Positions 1 through 7,641 of a stretch of DNA of 29,734 bases are shown in pieces; the first letter of the stretch is position 1, and every line of letters starts with the position of its first letter. The position numbers and the translations under genes are program-made. The notes beneath the pieces were generated by a model. That model saw only the letters and a list, made by a program, of their open reading frames with translations, made no database searches and was not told the origin of the DNA. Source of the stretch: an uncultured Alistipes sp. (lineage in GTDB: Bacteria; Bacteroidota; Bacteroidia; Bacteroidales; UBA932); NCBI GenBank assembly GCA_902388455.1, contig CABMPD010000023.1, positions 1 to 29,734 on the forward strand, in the 5' to 3' direction.

Positions 1-55
1 CCGGTATTCCTTTTCGCATCCTGCATTGCCCGGCATAGAGGTTAGAGTAGGCGAT
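1..55 (+). repeat. Direct repeat copy 1 (identical to 539-593)
   Basis: The first 55 bases are identical to 539-593, 538 bp downstream. Both copies lie in the same frame of two tandem paralogous genes. Identity falls off just after base 55 (CAGAT versus TCGAT). The copy may extend left beyond the window. Confidence 0.95.
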
Positions 56-229
56 CAGATAGAAAAAGTGCGAAGATTTCCTGGGACAGTGCGTGAGTAC
101 AAGAGTGATCAAGTACTGTATTGGTCTTCAGAGGAAGTGGATCCAGACGATGTAATGTGGTCTATGTATCCGCGTTTTTACTATAATGAAAACGGAGTGA
201 TAGAGGAAATAGCATATTATTATGATTAA
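1..229 (+). CDS. Partial small secreted protein, C-terminal part only
   Basis: The reading frame is open from the window edge (codons start at base 2) to a TAA at 227-229, so the N-terminus lies outside the window. A TTG at base 26 is only an internal Leu codon: the matching Leu in the next gene is internal. The visible 75 residues align with the C-terminal third of the next protein, sharing RYSFSHPALPGIEVRVGD and a Tyr-rich tail ending YYYD. The stop codon overlaps the start of the next gene in an ATGATTAA string, which suggests translational coupling. I do not recognise the family. By analogy with its neighbour, which has a signal peptide, it is probably exported. Confidence 0.7.
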   Translation, partial: RYSFSHPALPGIEVRVGDQIEKVRRFPGTVREYKSDQVLYWSSEEVDPDDVMWSMYPRFYYNENGVIEEIAYYYD

Positions 230-776
230 ATTATTTCTGACATTAATAGTGGCAGCTCTTGCCGTGAGTGCCCGTGCTCAGGAGACCGTTGGCGGTCTGG
301 TGATAGGCCAGACGTATGACTATGATTATATAATCTCCGTGCTGGGTGAGCCGGATTATGTGTCTCATGACATGTACGAGTTCCTTGTGTACAAAGAAAA
401 ACGTCTGTCAGCCGAAGCCGAAGCTTTGCCTGTAGGTCCTCCTACAGGTACTGCGCAGGAGGCTCCTAAGGAAGACTCTTTTGGGTTTGCCCCAGGGGTT
501 GACGGTTGGTATTACATTTCCTATTTCATTTATACGGACCGGTATTCCTTTTCGCATCCTGCATTGCCCGGCATAGAGGTTAGAGTAGGCGATTCGATAG
601 AAAAAGTGCGAAAATTCCCCGGGACCTTATGGGGAAAAGAGTTTGAAAGAGGTGGCGGGAAATTATATTGGTCTGATAAGCAGATAGATCCTGACAACGA
701 GCTGTGGGCGATGTATCCTTATTTTTATTATGATAAGGATGGGGTGATAACATCGATAGAGTATTACTATGATTAA
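222..776 (+). CDS. Small secreted protein of unknown function, paralogue of the preceding gene
   Basis: The protein has 184 residues with a clear type I signal peptide (MIKLFLTLIVAALAVSARAQ, cleavage expected after ARAQ or nearby). The mature part holds two stretches of similar style, each with a GLVIGQ/GIEVRVGD-like start leading into a short helix and a Gly-Pro turn (LGEPD, FPGT). This loosely recalls the repeated halves of BamE/SmpA-like or BLIP-like folds, but that is only an impression. A Pro/Gly-rich linker (about residues 68-78) separates them. The start ATG overlaps the previous stop (ATGATTAA). The last third is almost identical to the partial gene at the window edge, so it arose by recent duplication or has been gene-converted. 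Function unknown; periplasmic or surface location inferred from the signal peptide. Confidence 0.75.
   Translation: MIKLFLTLIVAALAVSARAQETVGGLVIGQTYDYDYIISVLGEPDYVSHDMYEFLVYKEKRLSAEAEALPVGPPTGTAQEAPKEDSFGFAPGVDGWYYISYFIYTDRYSFSHPALPGIEVRVGDSIEKVRKFPGTLWGKEFERGGGKLYWSDKQIDPDNELWAMYPYFYYDKDGVITSIEYYYD
539..593 (+). repeat. Direct repeat copy 2 (identical to 1-55)
   Basis: Second copy of the 55-bp identical block, in the 222-776 gene. It marks recent duplication or gene conversion between neighbouring paralogues. Confidence 0.95.
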
Positions 777-785
777 ACTTACATT

Positions 786-1517
786 ATGTGGAGAATCAGA
801 TTATTCATGCTGCTGTCTATTGCAGCTCTTGCCGTGAGTGCACATGCTCAGCAAACCGTTGACAGTCTGACGTGTGAGCAGATACAGGATGTTCTGAACA
901 GGATTCCTGATACAATTTGTGTTTTTGATCCATCGCAGTATTTCGCAGCTACTTCTTATGAAATGGCAGTGTTGGAATTTCCTGTGAAAGAGGCTTCCAG
1001 AAACTTGGATTTTGACAATGCGAAGATGTTTTCCGTCGGCGAAGCTGAGTGGTTGCAGATTCCTATACAGACAGAGGGCATTCCGCAAGAGGGAGTTCTC
1101 AGATTTCCAAATATTGAACTGAATGACAGTCCTATGTCTCCACCGGGTGCTGTAAGTACATATCTTATTGTCCAGAACAGAAAAAAGGGTGCTTCCTCCA
1201 AGAGGTCTATAAATGTGGTAATGATAGTTCCTCAGCCGAAATATATGACCCAGGGGCAGCTGGACAGCCTGGATTTCTTTTACAGCGGTCATTTCAACGG
1301 AGTGTTGTTCTATTCGAATGTATATGGAAAAATCTTAAAGGTAGAGACATACATCAATGGCGAAAGAGATCAGCGCGGTCGTATCCCCGACGGTATCAAT
1401 CCGCAGGATGAGGTATTGGTTACCGTCCGTTTCTTTCGGAACAGTTTCCTGAAGGGTGATAGAAATGTGTCAGGAATGGCCTATGTGGTGGAAGACAGGA
1501 GGGACGAGACAGAATAA
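786..1517 (+). CDS. Secreted protein of unknown function
   Basis: The protein has 243 residues with a signal peptide ending AVSAHAQ, nearly the same as that of the upstream gene: 20 bases (252-271 and 822-841) are identical, so the export signal appears to have been copied between them. The mature protein is mixed alpha/beta with no motif I can assign. A central stretch (QGQLDSLDFFYSGHFNG) and an NGERDQRGRIPDG loop stand out but are not diagnostic. The start ATG lies 9 bp after the previous stop, consistent with one transcript for all three small secreted genes. It ends 47 bp from the convergent sigma factor gene. Unknown function; exported. Confidence 0.7.
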   Translation: MWRIRLFMLLSIAALAVSAHAQQTVDSLTCEQIQDVLNRIPDTICVFDPSQYFAATSYEMAVLEFPVKEASRNLDFDNAKMFSVGEAEWLQIPIQTEGIPQEGVLRFPNIELNDSPMSPPGAVSTYLIVQNRKKGASSKRSINVVMIVPQPKYMTQGQLDSLDFFYSGHFNGVLFYSNVYGKILKVETYINGERDQRGRIPDGINPQDEVLVTVRFFRNSFLKGDRNVSGMAYVVEDRRDETE

Positions 1518-1521
1518 ACTG

Positions 1522-1534
1522 CTCCCTTCGGGAG
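1522..1534. terminator. Short hairpin between convergent genes
   Basis: CTCCC-TTC-GGGAG is a 5-bp stem with a 3-nt loop between two convergent genes. There is no clear T-run on either side, so terminator function is weakly supported. Confidence 0.25.
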
Positions 1535-1564
1535 GTGGGCGGAAATGGTTGGAAGCTGTGATGT

Positions 1565-2176
1565 TTACCGGTGCATCATCTCTTCGAGCAGAAGTTTTGC
1601 GCGGCGGATGCGGGTGCGTACGGTGTTGAGGGGCAGGCCGGTCTCGTCGGCGATGTCCTGGTAGGAGAGGTCGTGGAGCAGGCGCAGCTCGGCTATCCGG
1701 CGGTAGCGGTCGGGCAGGGCGGCGATGGAGCGGATGAACAGGTCGTAGGACTGGTCGTCTATCATGTGGTCCTCGGGGGAGCTTTCGGTCTCATGGCCTT
1801 CTACGACGGGCTCGTCGGCCTCGCCGAGCTTGACGGTGGAGAATGTGCTGCGGCGGCGGATATGGTCTATCGAGGTGTTGCGGGCGATGGAGAAGAGCCA
1901 GGTCCGGAAGAGGTATTCGGGGTTGAAGCTGCCGATGCGCTGGTAGGCCTTTCGCAGGCTTTCCTGGCAGATGTCCTCGGCGTCTGTGGGGTTGGGGCAG
2001 ATGCTCTGGATGTAGAGGCGCAGCTGTCCGGTGTAGCGGGCGGCCAGGGAGGAGAAGGCCTGTGTGTCTCCGGACATGGCCTTGAGGGCCAGGCCGTTGT
2101 CATCGAAGTCAGTGCCGGAACCGTTTTTTTGTGCCGGTGCATCAGCGTTCCCGGTGTTTTTGATGTCTTCTGCCAT
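1565..2176 (-). CDS. RNA polymerase ECF-type sigma factor
   Basis: The protein has 203 residues and the sigma70 region 2/region 4 layout of extracytoplasmic-function factors. Region 2 includes DAEDICQESLRKAYQRIG and the promoter-melting segment FRTWLFSIARNTSIDHIRRR. An acidic linker (about residues 118-140) follows. Region 4 (about 150-200) carries the helix-turn-helix SYQDIADETGLPLNTVRTRI. It would direct core RNA polymerase to a specific promoter set in the cytoplasm. No anti-sigma gene lies next to it, which is unusual for ECF factors that answer envelope signals. It sits 29 bp downstream of polA on the same strand with no promoter-like site in the gap, so it is probably the last gene of a queD-polA-sigma unit. 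The Asp/Asn-rich N-terminus of about 30 residues is not part of the sigma fold. Confidence 0.93.
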   Translation of the reverse strand: MAEDIKNTGNADAPAQKNGSGTDFDDNGLALKAMSGDTQAFSSLAARYTGQLRLYIQSICPNPTDAEDICQESLRKAYQRIGSFNPEYLFRTWLFSIARNTSIDHIRRRSTFSTVKLGEADEPVVEGHETESSPEDHMIDDQSYDLFIRSIAALPDRYRRIAELRLLHDLSYQDIADETGLPLNTVRTRIRRAKLLLEEMMHR

Positions 2177-2205
2177 ATCTGTAAATGTTATTTAAGTAAT
2201 TCCTT

Positions 2206-4950
2206 TTAATGTGCTTCCAGCCAGTTGGCCCCGCTCCCGCACTCGACGGTCAGCGGCACTGCCAGTTCGACCACGCTCTCCATCTCGCGGCGTACCAGTT
2301 CCATGACGGCGGCGGCCTCGTCCGCAGGGGCGTCGAAGACCAGCTCGTCGTGTACCTGGAGTATCATCCGGGTCCGGTAGCCTCCGTCCTTCAGCGCGGC
2401 TGCCACCCGGTTCATGGCCATCTTGATGATGTCGGCGGCGCTGCCCTGGATGGGGGCGTTGATGGCGTTGCGCTCGGCAAATCCCCGGACGGTGGCGTTG
2501 CGCGAGCCTATGTCCTTGATGTACCTCCGTCGGCCGAAGATGGTGGACACATATCCCTTCTCCCGCGCCTCGGCCTTGGTCCTCTCCATGTAGTCCGCGA
2601 TGGCCGGATAATGCCGGAAGTATTCCTCGATGAGTTCCGAGGCCTCCTTGCGCGGAATGTCCAGCCGCTGCGACAGTCCGAAGGCCGATATGCCGTAGAT
2701 GATGCCGAAGTTGGCGGTCTTGGCCCGGCGGCGCTGTTCGGGTGTGACTTCCTCCTCGCTGACCTTGAACACTTTGGCCGCAGTGGCAGTGTGGATGTCG
2801 CGTCCGTGCCGGAAGGCGTCGATCATGTCGGTGTCCCCGCTGATGGCGGCCATCAGGCGCAGCTCTATCTGGGAGTAGTCGGCCGAGATGATGACCCGCC
2901 CCGGCTCCGAGGGTACGAATGCCTTGCGGATCTCCCGGCCCATCTCGGTGCGGATCGGGATGTTCTGCAGGTTGGGGTGGGTCGAGCTCAGTCGTCCGGT
3001 AGCGGTAAGAGCCTGGTTGAATGTCGTATGTACCCGTCCGTCCCGCGGGTCGATGAGGGTGGGGAAGGGCTCGATGTAGGTCGAGATGATCTTCTTGACG
3101 GCCCTGAACTGCAGGATGTCCCCGATGACCGGATGACGGTCCTTCAATGCCGTAAGGGTTTCCTCGTCAGTGGAATAGTTGCCTTTCTTGTTCTTGCGGG
3201 CCTTAGGGTCCAGCTTCATCCTGTCGAAGAGCACGGCCCCGAGCTGGACGGGGGATGAGACGTTCAGTCCCGGCTCTCCGGTCTCCTCGCGGATGCGGGC
3301 CTCGATGACAGCCAGCTGCTTCCCGAGCTCCTGCCCGTAGGCGGCCAGCATGTCCGTGTCTATCCGCACGCCGCAGTACTCCATGTCGGCGAGCACCCGG
3401 ATCAGCGGCATCTCTATGTCGTTGTATATCTTTTCAATGGAAGGGTCCCGGGCAAATTCCTCCAGCAGCGCGTCCCTCAGCGGCAGCATCAGCGAGGCAT
3501 CCACGGCGTCCCTCCGCTGAGCGGCAGCACTGTCCTCAGGTCCAATGTCGGAGGGCTGGGAGAAAAGGTCCGGTTCGGCAGTCCCGGCGGCGCTGCTGCC
3601 GTCATCGGCCGCACCGGTATCGGCAGGTTCTCCGTCCAGTGAGCGGCACAGCTCCAGGTCCAGCCCCAGATACGACTGCACGAGGGTATCCAACCGGTGC
3701 GAGGTCTCCGGATTGACGAGGTAGTGCATCAGCTCCAGGTCGGCCAGAGGACCGTTCAGTTCAATGCCCTCCCGCCTCAGCACCTGAATGCAGCGCTTGA
3801 GGCCGTAGCCCGCCTTGACGATGCCGGGGGCTTCGAGGATGCCGCTGGCGGCGGCAGGATCCGCGGTGCTGAATGTAAGCGCGGGAGCATTGTCCCCACT
3901 GCCCGGAACGGAGAGGAAGAGCCGCTGCCGGGAGGGGGCCCCTGCATCATTGTCCCTCAGGACAATTCCCACCGCTCCGGCCGCCTGCGCCGCTGCCGCC
4001 AGCCGCTCCGGGTCGGAGGTCATCTCCATCCGGTGCCGCGGCTGTTCCTTCCGGGCCGGGGACTCCTTGGAGACGGCGGCCGCGGAGGGTAGGAGGGGCA
4101 GCAGGGACGGACATTCGTATTTGTTGAACAATGCGGCTGCGGCACTGCCGTCCCGGAGGTCCATCCGCAGGTCCTCCTCGGAACAGGAGGAAACGTCCAC
4201 ATCGGTCTTTATTGTCACCAGGAAGCGGCTCATCTCCAGATGGTCCGCGGCCTCCCGCACGGCTGCGGCCTGCTTCGGGGGCAGCTCGTCCAGATGCTGC
4301 AGGATGCCGTCGACCGAGCCGTACCTCCCTACCAGCTTTCTGGCTCCGACCTCGCCTATGCCCCTGACGCCCGGAACATTGTCCGAAGTGTCCCCCCAGA
4401 TGGTGAGGATGTCGATGACCTGGTGCGGGTCGCTGATGCCGAATTTGGCGCAGATCTCCTCCTTCCCGACCGTCTCGTCCTCCGCTCCGCCCTTGCCGGG
4501 CTTGACCTGGAAGACATGGTCGGAGATGAGCTGGCCGAGGTCCTTGTCGGGGGAGACCATGTACACGTCGCAGTCGGGTGAGCCCCAGCGGCGGGCCATG
4601 GAGCCTATCACGTCGTCGGCCTCGTAGCCGGGCACCATCAGGACGGGTATGCCGAGGGCCCTGACTATCTCGGTCAGAGGCTCCAGGGATTCCTTGATGA
4701 CCTCGGGGGCGGCGCTGCGGGTGGCCTTGTATTCAGGGTAGGCCTCGTGGCGGAAGGTCTTGCACGGGGGGTCGAAGGCAACCGCCAGATGGGTGGGCCT
4801 TTCGCGGGCTATCATCTCGAGCAGATAGCGGGTGAACCCGAAGATGACCGAGGTGTCCTCGCCCCGGGAGTTGATCATCGGGCGGCGGATGAAGGCGTAG
4901 TACATCCGGAACATCAGGGCATGGCCGTCTATGAGGAAGAGTCTGTTCAT
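2206..4950 (-). CDS. polA: DNA polymerase I with a degenerate 3'-5' exonuclease domain
   Basis: This 914-residue protein fills gaps and removes primers during replication and repair. The N-terminal 5' nuclease domain (1-290) has its metal-binding signatures: FLIDGHALMF, VAFDPP, GYEADDVIGS, SPDKDLGQL and WGDTSDNVPGVRGIGEVGA. The C-terminal polymerase domain has motif A DYSQIELR (691-698), the O-helix RRRAKTANFGIIYG with Phe748 (the dNTP-selection Phe position) and motif C QVHDELVFD (865-873). The exonuclease domain between them (about 305-500) has lost its metal ligands: the DxE position reads GIVLRDND (328-335), and the second-motif Asp is replaced in GLKRC (383-387). Proofreading is therefore probably absent, as known for Taq polymerase. 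A low-complexity acidic linker (about 439-478) interrupts that domain. It starts 21 bp after queD. Start ATG at 4950 is supported by the conserved N-terminus. Confidence 0.98.
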   Translation of the reverse strand: MNRLFLIDGHALMFRMYYAFIRRPMINSRGEDTSVIFGFTRYLLEMIARERPTHLAVAFDPPCKTFRHEAYPEYKATRSAAPEVIKESLEPLTEIVRALGIPVLMVPGYEADDVIGSMARRWGSPDCDVYMVSPDKDLGQLISDHVFQVKPGKGGAEDETVGKEEICAKFGISDPHQVIDILTIWGDTSDNVPGVRGIGEVGARKLVGRYGSVDGILQHLDELPPKQAAAVREAADHLEMSRFLVTIKTDVDVSSCSEEDLRMDLRDGSAAAALFNKYECPSLLPLLPSAAAVSKESPARKEQPRHRMEMTSDPERLAAAAQAAGAVGIVLRDNDAGAPSRQRLFLSVPGSGDNAPALTFSTADPAAASGILEAPGIVKAGYGLKRCIQVLRREGIELNGPLADLELMHYLVNPETSHRLDTLVQSYLGLDLELCRSLDGEPADTGAADDGSSAAGTAEPDLFSQPSDIGPEDSAAAQRRDAVDASLMLPLRDALLEEFARDPSIEKIYNDIEMPLIRVLADMEYCGVRIDTDMLAAYGQELGKQLAVIEARIREETGEPGLNVSSPVQLGAVLFDRMKLDPKARKNKKGNYSTDEETLTALKDRHPVIGDILQFRAVKKIISTYIEPFPTLIDPRDGRVHTTFNQALTATGRLSSTHPNLQNIPIRTEMGREIRKAFVPSEPGRVIISADYSQIELRLMAAISGDTDMIDAFRHGRDIHTATAAKVFKVSEEEVTPEQRRRAKTANFGIIYGISAFGLSQRLDIPRKEASELIEEYFRHYPAIADYMERTKAEAREKGYVSTIFGRRRYIKDIGSRNATVRGFAERNAINAPIQGSAADIIKMAMNRVAAALKDGGYRTRMILQVHDELVFDAPADEAAAVMELVRREMESVVELAVPLTVECGSGANWLEAH

Positions 4951-4971
4951 GGCGTGTCTTTCAGGCTGAGG

Positions 4972-5415
4972 TTATTCGTTGTCGGACTCGAACCACTCGA
5001 CGTAGGAGGTGGCGGTCTCGTGCAGGCGGAGCGAATGCAGGTGTACTCCGGCGGGCAGCTGGCCGCGGATGATGTCGGCGAAGTGCAGGATCAGGTTCTC
5101 GCAGGTGGGCTGGAAAGCCACGGTGATGACTCTCTGATAGGCTGAGGCTATCTCTGCCGCCAGCGGGGCTGACTCCCGCAGGATGAGGGAGTGGTCGAAG
5201 ACGTCTATGATATGGTCGTTCACGATCCGCTTGAGGTCGGTGAAGTCTATGAGCATGCCTGACTTGGGGGTGCCGTCAGGGTTGGAGGGGGTGCCCTTGA
5301 CAGTGACGTATAGTATATAGGAGTGGCCGTGGATATGACGGCATTTCCCGTCGTATCCGGTCAGTGCATGGGCCCCTTCGAACCGGAATTGTTTCGTGAG
5401 TCTGAGTGTTGGCAT
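4972..5415 (-). CDS. queD: 6-carboxy-5,6,7,8-tetrahydropterin synthase / PTPS family
   Basis: The protein has 147 residues from the ATG at 5415. The longer frame upstream to 5595 is AT-rich, codes for Lys/Ile-rich junk and runs into the next gene's promoter, so I reject it. Zinc ligands are His16 (FEGAH), His29 and His31 in the CRHIHGH motif, with catalytic Cys25. A conserved Glu sits in LHETATSY near the C-terminus. The CxxxHGH signature and short length fit QueD, which converts dihydroneopterin triphosphate to carboxytetrahydropterin for queuosine (7-deazaguanine) synthesis, rather than the eukaryotic PTPS. It is first in an apparent unit with polA (21-bp gap) and the sigma factor. No other queuosine gene is visible nearby, so the exact product is assigned by motif only. 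Confidence 0.93.
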   Translation of the reverse strand: MPTLRLTKQFRFEGAHALTGYDGKCRHIHGHSYILYVTVKGTPSNPDGTPKSGMLIDFTDLKRIVNDHIIDVFDHSLILRESAPLAAEIASAYQRVITVAFQPTCENLILHFADIIRGQLPAGVHLHSLRLHETATSYVEWFESDNE

Positions 5416-5444
5416 GGTGTATGCGTATATGTTTGATGAACTTT

Positions 5445-5452
5445 CAAAGTTA
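5445..5452 (-). promoter_or_regulatory. Possible -7 element for queD-polA-sigma
   Basis: On the minus strand this reads TAACTTTG, a match to the Bacteroidota -7 pattern TAnnTTTG, 30 bp upstream of the queD ATG. I see no good -33 TTTG at the usual distance. Confidence 0.4.
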
Positions 5453-5498
5453 GTAATAATTTTGAAAATGCCGCGCCTCTTAAAATTTTGAAGTTTAA

Positions 5499-5530
5499 AT
5501 TGGATTTTAATTACAATTTGCCTAAATTTG
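5499..5530 (+). promoter_or_regulatory. Bacteroidota-type promoter for the aminotransferase gene
   Basis: A -33-like ATTG (5499-5502) is followed after 20 bp by a perfect -7 element TAAATTTG (5523-5530). The ATG at 5576 lies about 40 nt downstream of the expected transcript start. Confidence 0.55.
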
Positions 5531-5575
5531 TAGGCGCGAAAATTGTAGAATTTAACAATAAACAAAACACTAACT

Positions 5576-6766
5576 ATGGCACTTGATATTATCAATTACC
5601 TTTCCGACAATGCTAAGAGCATGAGAAGGTCCGCCATCCGCGACCTTCTGAACGTGGCCAACAGGCCTGAGATCATATCATTCGGCGGCGGTTTCCCCAA
5701 CGCCGTGACTTTCCCCGTGGACGACCTCAAGGAGATCATGAACGAGCTGATGAACGAGAAGCCCGCACAGATTCTCCAGTATGGCTCGACAGAGGGCAGC
5801 GTGGCTCTGAGAAAACAGATTGCTAAGAAGTACGAGAAGGAAGGCGTGAAGGTGGACATCGAGAACATCCTCATCACCACCGCTTCCCAGCAGGCTCTCG
5901 ACTTGATTTCCAGGATTTTCATCAATCCCGGTGATACCGTCCTCTGCGGTCTGCCCTCGTATCTGGGCGCTCTCCAGGCCATCTGGTCATATCAGGGACG
6001 TCCCGTAGGCATCCGTCACGACGAGGAGGCCGAGGCTGTGGTATCCGCTCTCTGCGCTGTGGGACAGAAGCCCAAGTTCATCTACGCCATCCCTGACTTC
6101 CAGAACCCTACAGGCGTGACAATGGATGTCAAGAGGCGTCAGGAGATCATCGACGTAGCCCGCAAGCACGACCTGATCATCATTGAGGACAGCCCCTACA
6201 AGGAGCTCCGCTACGAGGGTGAGTCATACCCGACCATGTATTCGATGGCTCCCGAGAGAGTGGTGCTGCTCGGCACATTCTCGAAGACATTCGTGCCCGG
6301 TTTCCGTCTGGGCTGGGTGCTCGCACCGAAGGAGATCATCGACCGTCTCATCGTGGCCAAGCAGTCCGCCGACCTCTGCACCCCTATCTTCAACCAGGAG
6401 GTGGCCGCCCGTTACATGGAGAAAGGCTACTACGACAGGAACCTCCAGAAGACCATCGACCTCTACCGTCACAAGAGGGACCTGATGCACCAGTACCTGA
6501 CCGAGTACATGCCCGAGGGCGTTACCTGGACCCGTCCCGACGGAGGTCTCTTCCTGCTGCTGACCATGCCCGAGGGTCTGGACGCACGCGACCTGTTCGA
6601 CATCGCCATCAAGGAGAACGTGGCCTTCGTCATCGGCGAGGTGTTCTTCTGCGACGGCAAGGGCCAGAACACCCTGCGTCTGAACTTCTCCTACGTATCC
6701 GACGAGGATATGCTGGAGGGCGTCAAGAGACTTGCCAATGCTATCAGGAAACTGATGGGAAAATAG
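5576..6766 (+). CDS. PLP-dependent aminotransferase (class I/II, 2-aminoadipate/aromatic type)
   Basis: The protein has 396 residues and a fold-type I aminotransferase layout. The substrate-side loop is SFGGGFPN (35-42). PLP contacts are visible: Asn177 in FQNPTG, Asp205 and Tyr208 in EDSPYKEL, and the Schiff-base Lys237 in GTFSKTFVPGFRLGW. These motifs match the LysN/ARO8-like branch (2-aminoadipate or aromatic/branched-chain amino acid transaminases) and the catalytic half of MocR regulators, but there is no DNA-binding domain here. The precise substrate cannot be read from the sequence. Cytoplasmic. It is transcribed alone from its own promoter and ends in a strong terminator. Codon use is strongly biased to C/G-ending codons, as in highly expressed genes of this genome such as tig and clpP. 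Confidence 0.93.
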   Translation: MALDIINYLSDNAKSMRRSAIRDLLNVANRPEIISFGGGFPNAVTFPVDDLKEIMNELMNEKPAQILQYGSTEGSVALRKQIAKKYEKEGVKVDIENILITTASQQALDLISRIFINPGDTVLCGLPSYLGALQAIWSYQGRPVGIRHDEEAEAVVSALCAVGQKPKFIYAIPDFQNPTGVTMDVKRRQEIIDVARKHDLIIIEDSPYKELRYEGESYPTMYSMAPERVVLLGTFSKTFVPGFRLGWVLAPKEIIDRLIVAKQSADLCTPIFNQEVAARYMEKGYYDRNLQKTIDLYRHKRDLMHQYLTEYMPEGVTWTRPDGGLFLLLTMPEGLDARDLFDIAIKENVAFVIGEVFFCDGKGQNTLRLNFSYVSDEDMLEGVKRLANAIRKLMGK

Positions 6767-6791
6767 TTTTTCTGATACGCTGAAGATTGAG

Positions 6792-6827
6792 GAGCCGTGA
6801 TTGATACAGTCAGTCACGGCTCTTTTT
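6792..6827 (+). terminator. Rho-independent terminator after the aminotransferase
   Basis: GAGCCGTGA (6792-6800) and TCACGGCTC (6814-6822) form a perfect 9-bp stem with a 13-nt loop, followed directly by TTTTT. It lies in the short gap between convergent genes. Confidence 0.9.
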
Positions 6828-6830
6828 GTG

Positions 6831-7574
6831 TCATTTGCCCTGGAGGATGCGTTCGGCCCGGATCAGGTCTTCGGGAGTGTCGATGGATACGCGCATGCCG
6901 GAGGTCTCTACGACCCGTATGCGGCGGCCGTGTTCCAGGAAGCGGAGGCACTCAATCTTCTCCGCGGCCTCCAGATCTCCCATGGGCCAGCCGGCGAACA
7001 TCTCCAGGGCCTGGCGGCGGAAGGCATAGATGCCTATGTGGCGCCACCGGCCGGCTCCGCTTTCTGTGTCGCGGAGATAGGGTATGGGACTCCGGGAGAA
7101 ATAGAGGGCAAACCCGGAGGCGTCGGTGATGACTTTGACGTTGTTGGGATTGGCAATATCTTCCGGCGAGGTCATCTTCTCTTTGAGGGTGCAGAGGTCG
7201 ATGCTCTCTCCGCCCTCCTCGAAGAATGGCCGGAGCACCTGTTCTATGACTTCTTTCCGGGTGAACGGCTCGTCTCCCTGGATATTGACTACGATATCGC
7301 AGTCCAGACCTTCCACGGCCTCGGCTATGCGGTCGCTGCCGGTCTCGTGCTCCCGGCAGCTCATGATGCAGGGGATGCCGGCGGATGTGACAGCGGTGCG
7401 GATGCGATCGTCGTCCGTTACCGCGTAGACTTTGTCGAAAAGTCCCATTTCCGCTGCGGCCTCGCAGGTGCGGACTATGACGGGTTTGCCGCCCAGCAGC
7501 GCGAGCATTTTGCCCGGAAAGCGGGATGAGGCGTACCGGGCCGGAATCATGGCTATTGTCCTAATGCAATTCAT
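6831..7574 (-). CDS. kdsB: 3-deoxy-manno-octulosonate cytidylyltransferase
   Basis: The protein has 247 residues, the normal length for CMP-KDO synthetase, which activates KDO with CTP for the lipopolysaccharide inner core. It has the N-terminal nucleotide-binding signature IPARYASSRFPGK, the CREHETGSDRIAEA segment, the metal/substrate motif VVNIQGDEP and the RSPIPYLRD strand. Cytoplasmic. It implies an outer membrane with KDO-containing LPS, consistent with a Gram-negative Bacteroidota host. It stands alone on the minus strand and diverges from the permease gene at 7642, sharing a 67-bp intergenic region with overlapping promoter elements. The start at 7574 adds seven residues before the conserved IPARY. 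Confidence 0.97.
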   Translation of the reverse strand: MNCIRTIAMIPARYASSRFPGKMLALLGGKPVIVRTCEAAAEMGLFDKVYAVTDDDRIRTAVTSAGIPCIMSCREHETGSDRIAEAVEGLDCDIVVNIQGDEPFTRKEVIEQVLRPFFEEGGESIDLCTLKEKMTSPEDIANPNNVKVITDASGFALYFSRSPIPYLRDTESGAGRWRHIGIYAFRRQALEMFAGWPMGDLEAAEKIECLRFLEHGRRIRVVETSGMRVSIDTPEDLIRAERILQGK

Positions 7575-7599
7575 GGCTCAAATTTAAGGATAATTATTA

Positions 7600-7616
7600 C
7601 AAATTTATTAAATTTG
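7600..7616. promoter_or_regulatory. Palindromic pair of divergent -7 elements (kdsB / permease)
   Basis: The sequence CAAATTTATTAAATTTG is a perfect 8-bp inverted repeat around one central T. Each arm is a TAAATTTG -7 element, 7600-7607 for kdsB on the minus strand and 7609-7616 for the permease on the plus strand. Upstream -33 elements are weak on both sides. Confidence 0.5.
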
Positions 7617-7641
7617 TAGCTTGATGATTAAAACTTAGCCC

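Noticed and set aside
1571..2209. A 212-codon plus-strand frame opposite the sigma factor
   Set aside because: Antisense shadow; the minus strand has a full sigma region 2 and region 4.
5416..5595. A 60-residue N-terminal extension of QueD
   Set aside because: It is AT-rich and Ile/Lys-rich and overlaps the promoter and start of the divergent gene; family members begin near MPTLRLTKQF.
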